A stretch of 64,000 nt of DNA, taken from contig CAKOGP040001781.1 in NCBI GenBank assembly GCA_933822405.4, positions 326,800 through 390,799 of the forward strand, written 5' to 3'. The translations under genes and the position numbers were made by a program. The notes under the pieces are model-generated. The model was not told where the DNA came from. It did not search any database and was given only the letters and a program-made list of their open reading frames with translations. Numbering within the stretch: the stretch's first letter is position 1; every line of letters begins with the position of its first letter. Source of the stretch: Cylindrotheca closterium. Taxonomy: Eukaryota > Bacillariophyta > Bacillariophyceae > Bacillariales > Bacillariaceae. This document shows, piece by piece, positions 44,093 to 54,309 of this stretch.

Positions 44093-46390
44093 CTAATTTG
44101 TTGACTGCCGCGAAACCGACGTAGTCAAGCTGGTAGGCCGGACGAAATATGTCTGCATGTCACCTTTCCCCTTGATTGGCAACTTTTCGTCACAAGCCAC
44201 TAGCCACGAAGACCTTCCTAGCTTCACTAGCTCATCAGCTGTGGATTGGGACACATGGATCATGCCAGTTGTTCCATTGCTCTCCATCCTTGACGCAGTA
44301 TTCACAGTATCTCCAAAGAGCTGATACCTAGACTTCTGTCCACGAAGGACACCCCCGGTGACTGGTCCACTGTGCAGACCTACACGCATGGCCAGATTTG
44401 CTGTATCATCTCCCAAGGAGTCTACCAGTGACAGAACCACATTTCTCATTTTTGCAAGGCAATCGACAGAAAATCTCACCATGATCTCCGCATGCTCTGA
44501 AACAAGAAATCAACCAAAAGTGTTAGTATCCTTGATTATTTGGATGGCAGAGAAAAAGAAAGATAGCTCTAGACGTACTTTCTTGCGGATTTGGGAGTCC
44601 GGTGACCGCCACGTAGCAATCGCCGATGGTCTCAACCTTGAAGACACCTCTTTTGTTGGCAATGGTGTCAAACGCTCCATACAAAGCTTCCAACAGTTCG
44701 AACACCTCAACGGGCGTTCTTGTCGCACTCCATTTGGTGAACCCGACGAGGTCTGCGAAGAAGATGGTGGTCTCGGGGTACTCGCTGGCAATGGCTTGCT
44801 TGCGCTCAACCACACCTCCGTTAGCTCCCGTTTTCCATGTAGCAGCCTTATTTGCTGCCTCTTGGTCTTGGTCCTCATACAAACGGTCCCTGACGGCTTC
44901 TGGAAAAAGGGAATGTACCAGTTTTCCAGACTGCATTGCCGATTTCATGACCACCTTCTGTCGTCTTTCTACCATGTAGTCGTACAGGAGAAAAACTGCA
45001 GCCGTGAACACAAAAACGACAGCAAGAACGATTGCAAACAGTGCAGGCTCGTTGGTTTCGTAACTGTCGCGGAACGTGTCAGAAGGATACACTCGGATGC
45101 TGTAGTGACAAGTAGGATCTTCGTCAACAAAAGTTTGATCTCGATCAAGGATCAAATCGATTTTAGTTTCTCGTCGCAAGTAGTCATACTCGGGTGAATG
45201 GAGGTCACCGTGACCTTCAAACTGTGCTTCTAGGCCGTCAACGATGTAAGTGTACTGCTGGCCACATGTGTTTTCTAGGATGACGTGGATACCATTGGAA
45301 CCTTTGGGCAAAAGCCCATCGAAATAGGTTCTCCAGTAGATAATGGTATAGAAAATCGCTACAACGGAACGGTCTCCCGCGAGTTTATCAAATACTGAAT
45401 GGCGGCAGAGTGAGATGAAAGGAATGACGTGAGAAATCGCATATTGTTTTTCGGAGATCTGCAGGTCTATGCAACGTGAAACATACCAGGAAACTGAGCA
45501 ATGGCAAATGCATCATCTTGATAGTTCCAGTTTGGTGTGTTTGAAAACGAATTGTACCTATCATCCCTTGGCCTAGTAGGATCAAGGTAGTCTTCGCTTA
45601 ATCCAAAAGCAGGCCTTTTGTTGGCAACAGCAAAGTCCATAATTTCCGTGTTTTCAGAATTTCTATGAATGTTGACATTTATGCCGGAGGGATTGCTTGG
45701 AGGGTGCATCATCCATATAGGGTAATATGGACCAGGCCCTGACTCTGGAACATATGAGCCTGGATTGGATTCAAGATCCATTATAACAGGAAATATAGGT
45801 GTCACGTCTATTTCTGCTGCATCCACGCCCTGCATGTACGCCAAACCCTCTCGCAAATGACCTTGATTGGCATTTGAATACGCTTCCCATTCGGTGCGAC
45901 GATTTGCTTCAATCCTCGGCAACAAGAGCGACAAGGACAACCCAGCCATTGCGTGCAATTCTGAGGCACGTCTTGTGTAGTCAGGAGGGGTTACAAGTGG
46001 CCAAGCGGTCTGGTTGCTATAGGCAGTCAAACCAGAGAAGAACATATCGATGGCACCAAAGCGCTGTTTCACGACAGATTCAAACGAAATGACGAGCTTG
46101 TCTGCCAAGCCTGCAAATTCTTTCTCAAAGCTATCTTGTTGATCATTGCGCCCATTCAAGTATACCCCTACACACACTGCAATCATAGCAGTCATGAGGA
46201 CAAAAGCAACCAGCAAACGTAGTCGCCATACCAATCTGTTCTCATCGTTCGCGACAACTAAATCTGGTTGTGCCGACGCAGCAAGGTTTTCATCATGATT
46301 AGCCTCGCTCTCAGAATCATATGACAAATCCTTGTCAACAGTGTCTGAACAACCGGTGTGATCGTTTGGTTTCTTATTATTATCCTCCAT
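44093..46390 (-). CDS. CHASE-like transmembrane class III nucleotide cyclase, copy A
   Basis: Three exons on the minus strand: 46390-45487, 45394-44579 and 44496-44093 (introns 92 and 82 bp), 707 aa. A short acidic cytoplasmic N-terminus is followed by TM1 (LLVAFVLMTAMIAVCVGVYL), a ~340-residue extracellular part with CHASE-like features (WPLVTPPDYTRRASELHAM, PRIEANRRTEWEAY), TM2 at ~418-441 (LFAIVLAVVFVFTAAVFLLY), a short linker (HSLFPEAVRDRLYE) and a cyclase domain. The metal-binding Asp516 (IFFADLVGF) and Asp560 (VETIGDCY) and the RYQLFGDTVNTASRM loop are present. The specificity pair is Glu556/Gln632; guanylate cyclases normally have Glu/Cys and adenylate cyclases Lys/Asp, so the substrate is uncertain. 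Intron positions match the copies at 48661 and 54310. The ATG at 46390 gives the acidic start; an upstream Met at 46480 is less likely. Confidence 0.88.
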
Positions 46391-47041
46391 TGTAAAGATT
46401 CTTCGTTTGGGCAAAAATGTGTGCGGTTCAGAATCACGAAAGGTTTTTCCATCCCAACAAAAAAACGTGCGGGACCGCATATGTGGTATCGTGCATGTTT
46501 TACCGAGGTGTTTTTCTCTTAGCCGTTTCTGACCGCATTAGTCAGGACACCCGACCAATAATATTGTCCACTTGAAAAAATGGACATCCGAGCTTTTCGC
46601 AACAAATTAATAGAAAGACCCGTGGCATCTTTTCCACACGGGACTTTCCCCCCTCAAAACATCTGATCTGTCTCAACAAGGCAGGCGGATAGTCTGAATA
46701 GTGAGTGACGAGTGAGTGTCAGGTGTCAGTCATCCGGCGGCCGGCCAGATATCGTCGCGCAAATAATGACTCACTCGACCAATCCGTGACATTCGCACTC
46801 GTGACTGCGTATACAGGACTGACTGATTCCATGGATACGGTTTATCGTAAAAAGGCAGAATTTCTGATCTATACAGACGACGCAACAACGATAGCTATTC
46901 GATTGCCATACTGTATATCCAAAGCAGACGCGCCATATATTGCAACACTCAGGCTTGCTTCTTTTGGTCTATCTATATGGAATACGGATAAATCCTTTCA
47001 CTGTACGGAACTGTCTCATTTATCAGGTCGAGATAATAGCG
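46391..47041. promoter_or_regulatory. Divergent intergenic region
   Basis: About 650 bp between cyclase copy A (leftward) and the F-box/SPRY gene (rightward); it contains both promoters. No named motif or RNA is seen. Confidence 0.4.
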
Positions 47042-48196
47042 ATGAAACTTTCAAGCTTGTCAACAGACGCGCAAATCGATGTCTTCTCGTTTTTGGACTT
47101 GGATTCGTTGCGACGGATGATGGCCACCGATCGAAGCTTTCGTTGTCTTTTGCTCTCCGATACAGCCTATCAGATGTGGCTCTATCAATTTGAGCTTCGC
47201 TGGGGAAAACTGCCACAAGATATGCATACGGACCCTGTCCTGAAGAACGATGTTCCACTCCCCGGTAGCATTTCTGCCTCAGAATCATTCCCATCTCCGG
47301 TTGGACGTCTGGGCAAAACCAACCTTCCTCTACTTCTCTCCACGACACCGGAAGAAATCCCCCAACGCTTGATCCAATATTTCTATCACCCTGGGGCGAC
47401 TTTTGACGTATCCACGAAACAAACCCCCCGCTTGGAATATTCTTTTAATGTGACTGGCTATGTTTATTCCATCAGGGCCAACCTTCCCCTACCAAAACCA
47501 AAATGTCAAATATCAGAAATTGAAACTGTAACTGAAACCACATTAATGGATGATGGCGAAGAAGTGGCGACTCTGGAGAACGAGCTAATTTACGAATGGA
47601 GACCTTTCGTAAGTCCCTACAGGTATCAAGCCGGACCCAAGAGCACTATCAACGTGTCACCTCGCCTCGTATCCTATTTTGAAATTGCAATCGGGACACG
47701 CCAATGGGACTGCCCTCCACCACTTTTCAGAGACGACTGTGTTTGCATTGGCTTGACTACGAGCCCGTCTCGCTGGGTTTCTAAATTGCCGGGATGGGAC
47801 AAGCTCAGTTTTGGATACCATGGCGACAATGGTGGCTTGTATCATGGTTCTGGACGGAACATTGGCCTAGTGAGCACCTTTGGACCTGGTGATACAGTGG
47901 GGATGGGAATTGACTATGTCCATCGCTATATCTTTGTCACGAAAAACGGTCAATTTGTCACTGCTGCGTTTCGGGACTTGAGTATCGATATGCTTGCCAA
48001 CATCCATTTCTTCCCTATCGTGGGTTTGTATACTAGTCATGTTGTGGAAGTCAACTACATGGGTATGGCCCAGCCCTTTTGCTTTGACTTGGCAGCATAT
48101 TGCAATCGTGATCAAGAGCAGGTGACTCTTGCCATTGAAAAATGTATGGAACAGGACGCTTCAGCTCTGCGAGTTGGCCATTCTATTTCAGTGTGA
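47042..48196 (+). CDS. F-box and SPRY domain protein
   Basis: 384 aa, single exon. Residues ~3-45 form an F-box (STDAQIDVFSFLDLDSLRRM, then DTAYQMWLYQFELRW), which would bind Skp1 in an SCF ubiquitin ligase. Residues ~205-345 form a SPRY domain (SYFEIAIGT, DDCVCIGLTTSPSRW, WDKLSFGYHGDNGGLYHG, FGPGDTVGMGIDYVHRYIFV, FFPIVGLYTSHVVEVNYMG), the likely substrate-binding part. The same pairing occurs in Fbxo45-type proteins. The ATG at 47042 is preferred because the F-box begins directly after it; upstream in-frame codons look non-coding. It is unlikely to be functionally tied to its cyclase neighbours. Confidence 0.82.
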   Translation: MKLSSLSTDAQIDVFSFLDLDSLRRMMATDRSFRCLLLSDTAYQMWLYQFELRWGKLPQDMHTDPVLKNDVPLPGSISASESFPSPVGRLGKTNLPLLLSTTPEEIPQRLIQYFYHPGATFDVSTKQTPRLEYSFNVTGYVYSIRANLPLPKPKCQISEIETVTETTLMDDGEEVATLENELIYEWRPFVSPYRYQAGPKSTINVSPRLVSYFEIAIGTRQWDCPPPLFRDDCVCIGLTTSPSRWVSKLPGWDKLSFGYHGDNGGLYHGSGRNIGLVSTFGPGDTVGMGIDYVHRYIFVTKNGQFVTAAFRDLSIDMLANIHFFPIVGLYTSHVVEVNYMGMAQPFCFDLAAYCNRDQEQVTLAIEKCMEQDASALRVGHSISV

Positions 48197-48356
48197 GATT
48201 GCCACCGAGTGAACAGGAACTTAGTGCACCCGGAGTATTTGGCATTGATAGATTGCCACCAAGTGTCATTGTCAGCTTGTTCGGTGCATACTCTATCAGT
48301 AATGATCGTAATGATAACTTTTGTCATCTACTTTTGAGCTCTTTTCGTTGAAATGA

Positions 48357-48600
48357 CTGCAGCAGTTCTGTTGAATCAATCATCCGATTTTGCAAATTCT
48401 GGCTATCATGTCTAGCTTCCTTCCGCAATGTTGAATGTCGGTTTTCCCAGCTTTTCTCGTATTTATGTTGAACGATTGAACATATGTTACACAAAGGTAT
48501 TGTGAGATCTCGTTAACACAATTTGATACTGCTATGAATTAGTATACCATATTGTTGAATTGAGGATTGACTATCTGGTGTTTTCATTGCATCGGTTTGA
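48357..48600 (+). pseudogene. Decayed 3' fragment of the multi-pass membrane-protein gene
   Basis: DNA here resembles the last coding part and downstream flank of the gene at 51727-53895. GCAGTTCTGTTGAATCA, then ATTTTGCAAATTCTGGCT at about 48362-48405, corresponds to about 53632-53670. Farther on, GATACTGCTATGAATTAGTA and ATTGTTGAATT at 48528-48560 correspond to 53949-53985. Indels and stops prevent translation. It sits directly in front of cyclase copy B, just as the intact gene precedes copy C, and so marks a segmental duplication. Confidence 0.75.
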
Positions 48601-48612
48601 TACTCGTGGATT

Positions 48613-48660
48613 ATTTAATACCACCATACGTTTCGCAAACGCACTTCTCACAAAAGCACG
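48613..48660 (+). promoter_or_regulatory. 48-bp leader shared by cyclase copies B and C
   Basis: Identical by eye to 54262-54309. It begins ATTTAATACCACCATACG and runs into the ATG. It is probably the proximal 5' UTR or core promoter retained after duplication. Confidence 0.75.
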
Positions 48661-50951
48661 ATGATGTTGGCAAATAAACCAAACGGTTACAGTTCATCAG
48701 TCGCTAATACTTCTGAAAAGGAGGTATCAGATATTTCTGAAAGCGAGGCCAATTATGATGAAAACCGCGTAGAATCAGCGCAACCAGATTTAGTTGTCGC
48801 GAAAGATGAAGGCAGATGGGTATGGCGACTTCGTTTGTTGGTGGCATTTGTCCTCATGTCTGCTATGATTGCAGTGTGCGTAGGAGTATACTTGAATGGA
48901 CGCAGGAATGAACAAGAAAGCTTTGAAAGGGATTTCGAGGGTCTCGTCGACAAGCTTGTCATTTCCTTCGAGTCCGTCGCGAAACAACGCTTCGGTGCCA
49001 TCGAAATATTCGTCTCTGGTGTTACTGTGACTGCAAACCAAACTTGGCCTTTCGTCACTCCTCAGGAATATACGAGACGAGCCACAGCGGTGCATGAGAT
49101 GGCAGCTCTTTTGTATTCAATTATGCTCGTGAGAGTCACGGATGATCAACGAACCGAATGGGAGGAGTATACGGCGGCAAATCAAGATTGGAAAAGAGAA
49201 GGCATGGCGTTCTTGATGAGCATGGACCCAGCTGACATCGTCGCGGCACCAATGTCGCCAACAATAATGGACAAAGATACTACCCATGATGTGAGAGTTA
49301 TTGATGCAGGTCCTGGACCATATTTTGTCAGCTGGATGACGAACCCTGTCAACAACGGGACAGCAACGAATGACAACTTCTACAGAGATTCAGAGCACCG
49401 AGCAAACATGGATTATGTTATTGCCAACAAGAGACCTGCGTTTGGACCTAGCTTTGACTACGTTGATCCAGCTACGCCAAAGGACGATAGATACAATATA
49501 TACCGAGCAGCGTCAGATTTGGAATATCAAGGTGACCCAACTGCTGTAGTCCAATTTCCAAGTAAGTCTTGTGCGGTCGTATGCAAACGAGAATGTGTTG
49601 CAACAACTTGAATTTACATTTGACATCTCGAATGTGGAACTTTCACACTACAGTCTATGATACACTGGGCCGAGGTCGCTCTGTTGTTGCCATTTTCTTC
49701 ACCATCGTCTACTGGAGAACTTACTTCGACGGCCTTTTACCAAACGGAGCCGATGGTATCTATGTCATCCTCGAAAACACGTGTGGACAGCAGTATACCT
49801 ACCAAGTCGATGGGCTCGAAGCGAAATTCTTTGGTCACGGTGACCTTCATTCTCCCAAATATGATTACCTGTCGAAGGGGACGGATATAGATTTGATCTT
49901 TGATTTCGCAGCAGAGCAGGATGAGGATCCTAGTTGTCACTACAGCATCCGAGTGTATCCTTCTGACGAATTTCGAGACCGCTACGAGACATCCGAGCCT
50001 TTGCTGTTTGCAATCATTCTTGCTGCCGTTTTTGTGTTCACAGCTGCAGTCTTTCTCTTATACGACTATATGGTAGAACGACGACAGAAAGCGGTCATGA
50101 AATCGGCACTTCAGTCTGGAAAACTCGTACAATCCCTCTTCCCAGCGGCTGTCAGGGACCGCTTGTATGAAGAACAAGAAGCAAAAAATAAGTCTTCCAC
50201 ATGGCAGGCAGAAAAGAACCCAGGTGAAAACCACAAGGAGGCCATTGCCAGCGAGTACCCCGATACCACCATCTTCTTCGCCGACCTCGTTGGTTTCACC
50301 AAATGGAGTGCAACTAGGACACCAGTTGAGGTGTTTCAGCTATTGGAAGCTTTGTATGGCGAGTTTGACACCATCGCAAATAAGCGAGATGTCTTCAAAG
50401 TTGAGACTATCGGCGACTGCTACGTGGCAGTCACCGGACTTCCAAATCCGCAAGAAAGTATGTTTGGAGCTATATGTCCGACTTTTCTTCGACATTTCTT
50501 GAAATGAATGCAGACCACTAACGCTTCTTTTTGCTTTCTTCTTTCAGAACATGCAGAGATCATGGTGAAGTTTTCTGTCGACTGTCTTGCAAAAATGAGA
50601 AATATAGTTTTGTCACTGGTGGCAACCTTGGGAGAGGATACGGCAGCCCTGGCCATGCGTGTAGGCCTGCACAGTGGTCCAGTCACAGGGGGTGTTCTTC
50701 GCGGACAAAAGTCTAGGTATCAGCTCTTTGGAGATACTGTGAATACTGCGTCAAGGATGGAGAGCAATGGAATGAGTGGCAAGATCCATGTGTCCCAATC
50801 CACAGCTGATGAGCTAGTGAAATTAGGTCGGTCTTCATGGCTAGTGGCTTGTGACGAGAAGCTACCCATAAAGGGGAAGGGTGACATGCAGACATATTTC
50901 GTCCAACCAAGCAGCCAGACCAATTCGGTGTCGCGGCAGTCGTCGAGTTAA
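48661..50951 (+). CDS. CHASE-like transmembrane class III nucleotide cyclase, copy B
   Basis: Three exons: 48661-49561, 49654-50457 and 50548-50951 (introns 92 and 90 bp), 702 aa. The layout equals copy A: acidic N-terminus, TM1 (LLVAFVLMSAMIAVCVGVYL), CHASE-like ectodomain (WPFVTPQEYTRRATAVHEMA, VRVTDDQRTEWEEY), TM2 (LLFAIILAAVFVFTAAVFLL), linker (QSLFPAAVRDRLYEEQEAK) and cyclase domain with IFFADLVGFTKW, VETIGDCYVAV and RYQLFGDTVNTASRM. Splicing gives QFPIYDTLG and NPQEKHAEIMVKFSVD. The metal-binding aspartates are present; the specificity pair is again Glu/Gln. It would make cGMP or cAMP at a membrane in response to an extracellular cue. The protein and the first 100 bp are very close to copy C, so B and C are a recent pair and A is older. 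Confidence 0.9.
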
Positions 50952-51726
50952 CAGTGTTATGTTTGAAAAAGGGGTCCATCCAAACAGAATGCGTAATCAA
51001 TAAGTTCCGAACATGAAAGTTGAAGTACACTTGTGTAATAGTCTGCTTGTAGTGGGTTTTGCGATTGCAGGATCATGCACGATGGTGATGGTGATGCCCA
51101 ATAGATGGGATTCATTCTTGCAAATCTGAATTTTGTGTGTGGTGGGACACGCATGTATTATTATATGTAATTAGCATGCATGATATCAGACTCACTCGAA
51201 GGCCGTTGATTGGCTGAAATTGAATATCTGCGGTAAGATTACGAAACAGGATTGGCCTGGAAAATAAGTATTACAGTGTGGATGCCCTTCATCATGAGCA
51301 TTGCACTGCGATATAAATGATATGACGGGTATTATGTTCAATGTTTGGATTTCAAAATTTTCTCGCAAGCGAAAGCTGTGACGTCACTTATTTCGATGTC
51401 ATTGTGTAAAAAATTGGACGGTGCAACCAAGAGGTGCAACAAGACATGTACGAGTATTTAAGATGTGCATATGCGGTCACACATACAGTACATTATATAA
51501 AATGATAAATGCGCCTTTACAAAATAATAGAAGCTCAATCAGTGCAGGAAGATAGATCTGAAACAGCAAATGAGCATGAGTATCCGCGGTCTGTTCAAGT
51601 CCCAAGATCCATCTAGGTATCTGGTACCGTACCATACCAGGTACCCTGGTACGTGCTGTACTGGTAGCTATTCATACGTTGGGGGACGCTTTCATTATTG
51701 GCTTGTATTGACCTCACAACGCAACA
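50952..51726. other. Intergenic with GTAC-rich cluster
   Basis: About 775 bp. The last 100 bp before the membrane-protein gene contain a dense series of GGTACC/GTACC/GGTACG words at 51621-51655 that can fold into small hairpins. No gene is supported. Confidence 0.45.
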
Positions 51727-53895
51727 ATGATGGAAGACGAGGAGGATAACGAGCCGCTGCTGCCAACAGGTCAGCCAGATAACCACCATCCATCACTTCT
51801 CCTTCCAACGACAGAACAGGAACAATCGGTTCCCGAAGTTGCAACTTTCTACGAACAGGGAAAACGATGGTTCCTTCCGTTTCGATATGCGATGAAAGTC
51901 GCAGCAGCCAATGTTTTCTGCTCCATTTTGGTGTTGGTATTGCTCCATGTTCCCACGGAATACATTGCTGGACACTACAGTGGAAGGCATGGCGATCCAA
52001 CCTGGGAAACCCAATTTCAAATTCGGGGCCAACTGAGTGTAGGTCTGGCAATTTCCCTCTTTCAAAATCTTTGGAACGCCAATATCTGTTGGAATGGGGC
52101 AAAGGCACTCGAGAAGCGTGCTGATATTACTATTACTGTCGCTTCCGGTAGTACTCAAGATAATAATCGTCCAAGCAGTGGGGACGACGAGGAAACGAAC
52201 TCGGAGGAAGATCGAAGCCGGCAGGTAGACATTATGGAGGTTTCCAGACGAGTGGATTCCATGTTTGGATGCAACCTTCATCAAAGTGGTAGCAGGAGCT
52301 GGACGCCCCAAGCCACATTCTTCGTCTGTCTACTTTACGCCTTGTGTTCACTTTCGACCTGGCAGTTTGTGGAAGGGAGTGCCGGGTTTCTCCTGCTGCA
52401 CTTTGGAGTCGCCAATCGAGATTTAATGTCCAAAGGAACCTGTTTTGTGAGCGCTCCCTTTCAAAGTGATGACTTGCTAATGCACGAAGAGGACGATGAG
52501 AGCTCGCTTTGGGCGTTGGAAACATTACCAGAATTTGAATCTTTACCGAGTGGAGTACAAAAGTGGATTGCCAGCTTCTCTTGGCAGCATAATTGGGTCT
52601 CGGGTGATGCTGATTTCAATCGGAGTTTGCCGTTTGTTCCTCTGGTAGATGGATCTGTGGTATTCGCAAAGGCAGTGCCAGATATTTCTCGGTCCGGAAT
52701 GCTAGTAATGCTAAATTCAAAAGAAGACCCTCACTCTAGCAGTGTCGTCCTCTACTCATCAAATGCCCATATCCAAGAATGGGCTCCAACAGCAAACTCC
52801 GAGGAAAAGTGCGGCTATGTGTTTAATGATATAACACAACCGCTTTTGTTTGGCTTTCCTTCCACGCCGCCGTACCACGCGTGGTGTACCATCTTTCACA
52901 AAAACTCGCTTTGTCGCTTGCAGGACGAGGTCTTGTGTCAAAATTCTGCTACAGGACAGGTGGGAAGATTCAAAGCGTTGGACGACACCGATTCCCGAAA
53001 CATTTATGGAGGCGGTAGTGGCTGGGCAAAGATTTATGCCACTGAAAATGAATTATGGGTTGCCACCTACAGCAGCATTTCCAAAAATAGACGAAGAAGA
53101 TCGAGTGGTGGCGGCGATACGACGGTGACAACATTGGTTTCTTCGTTCAATATCGATTCCATGACGACTGCAGTTGTACTTCGCAAAAGCACGACTAACG
53201 AAGACTACGAAGAACGCAACAATGGTAGACGACATCGATCATGTGTCAATTTTGATTGGATTCGGACTACGGTATCGCTGGTGTGCCTTGCATTCCTATC
53301 GTGGTACCTATACAAGTTGGAGGTCCCAGCTTGCACTGTACCAGCCGTGACTGGAGTTGCTCTGCTCATACATGCTCTATTCGACCCCAATGCGGCGGGG
53401 CTAATATTGCTTTTTCTGGCTGGTGTATGTTTACACGTCCTTGTGTCTACTAGCTCGAGAAATGCTTGGATACGGAAGTATGCCTCTCACGAAATGATGG
53501 TTTGGGCTTTGTACTCTCTGCAAGTCTCAGCTAGCTGGTGGTTCTGGAGCCAAATTATGTATCTTGACGAGTTGGAGTTTGACACTTTCATTTCGGTACC
53601 AGTTGGGTCTATCTTGCTTGCTGTTGCTACAGCAGTTCTGTTGAATCATCCAATTTTGCAAATCCTGGCTGTAGCTTTCAGCAGTTTCGGTTTTCTTGGC
53701 TTTTTCTTTGTGTTTGCGGGTTTAAATTATCTGTTGGTACCGCTCTTCTTGTTGTCGTTGGCACTGGGTCTTTTCAGAGGAGGAAGTCTGTTGCAAATGT
53801 ACCGGGTCCAAATCATTGTTTGCACCCGCAGGCTTTATCTCTACTGCAAGAGACCATGTCGCTCCATTTCAAACCAACAGATACGATCGCGATGA
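51727..53895 (+). CDS. Large multi-pass membrane protein of unknown function
   Basis: 722 aa, single exon, no family recognised. The N-terminus is acidic with EPLLPTG, a possible dileucine sorting signal. Membrane segments are visible near residues 58-75 (VAAANVFCSILVLVLLHV), 200-225 (ATFFVCLLYALCSLSTW), and then a group in the last 200 residues (TTVSLVCLAFLSWYLY, AVTGVALLIHALF, GLILLFLAGVCLHVLV, VGSILLAVATAVLL, ILAVAFSSFGFLGFFFVFAG, LLVPLFLLSLALGLF). Between them lies a ~300-residue soluble part with several Cys, probably outside the cytosol. The many C-terminal helices suggest a transporter or a polytopic surface receptor, but I cannot choose. A degraded copy of its 3' end lies at about 48357-48600. 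Confidence 0.8.
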   Translation: MMEDEEDNEPLLPTGQPDNHHPSLLLPTTEQEQSVPEVATFYEQGKRWFLPFRYAMKVAAANVFCSILVLVLLHVPTEYIAGHYSGRHGDPTWETQFQIRGQLSVGLAISLFQNLWNANICWNGAKALEKRADITITVASGSTQDNNRPSSGDDEETNSEEDRSRQVDIMEVSRRVDSMFGCNLHQSGSRSWTPQATFFVCLLYALCSLSTWQFVEGSAGFLLLHFGVANRDLMSKGTCFVSAPFQSDDLLMHEEDDESSLWALETLPEFESLPSGVQKWIASFSWQHNWVSGDADFNRSLPFVPLVDGSVVFAKAVPDISRSGMLVMLNSKEDPHSSSVVLYSSNAHIQEWAPTANSEEKCGYVFNDITQPLLFGFPSTPPYHAWCTIFHKNSLCRLQDEVLCQNSATGQVGRFKALDDTDSRNIYGGGSGWAKIYATENELWVATYSSISKNRRRRSSGGGDTTVTTLVSSFNIDSMTTAVVLRKSTTNEDYEERNNGRRHRSCVNFDWIRTTVSLVCLAFLSWYLYKLEVPACTVPAVTGVALLIHALFDPNAAGLILLFLAGVCLHVLVSTSSRNAWIRKYASHEMMVWALYSLQVSASWWFWSQIMYLDELEFDTFISVPVGSILLAVATAVLLNHPILQILAVAFSSFGFLGFFFVFAGLNYLLVPLFLLSLALGLFRGGSLLQMYRVQIIVCTRRLYLYCKRPCRSISNQQIRSR

Positions 53896-54309
53896 GGCAA
53901 TAGCCCACTTAGCTATGAACAAACAACCTGCCATCATGTGCTTGGGTTGATACTGCCATGAATCAAAATTACATTGTTGAATTAAGAATAGAATACAGTA
54001 TCTTGTCATCTCTTTCTTGTGTCCTTCTGATATCTATGGAACACTCATGGATAGATTTTTGTTCAATAGCCCTTCTGTACCTTTCAAGCATTTTGTTTTA
54101 AATACGGGACCTCAGTGACATCATTTGGTTCCTTCCTTAGGGTGTCTTTGATATTTGCTTAAGTGCCAGCAGGCAGTCATCTCTTTAAATGCTCCAATTT
54201 TCGGGTCAGAATTTTTTGCTTCTCAAATTTTCAGGTACTCATAGCGGCACACGCAAGTGTAATTTAATACCACCATACGTTTCGCAAACGCACTTCTCAC
54301 AAAAGCACG
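53896..54309 (+). promoter_or_regulatory. Spacer upstream of cyclase copy C, with shared 48-bp leader
   Basis: Holds the 3' flank of the membrane-protein gene and the promoter of cyclase copy C. The last 48 bp (54262-54309) are identical to the leader of copy B. About 53940-54010 is related to 48520-48590. Confidence 0.6.

Noticed and set aside
44093..44482. Independent short cyclase gene on the minus strand
   Set aside because: It is exon 3 of cyclase copy A; the junction restores NPQEKHAEIM as in copies B and C.
46705..47193. 162-codon plus-strand frame before the F-box gene
   Set aside because: It overlaps the F-box coding start in a different frame and has no recognisable domain.
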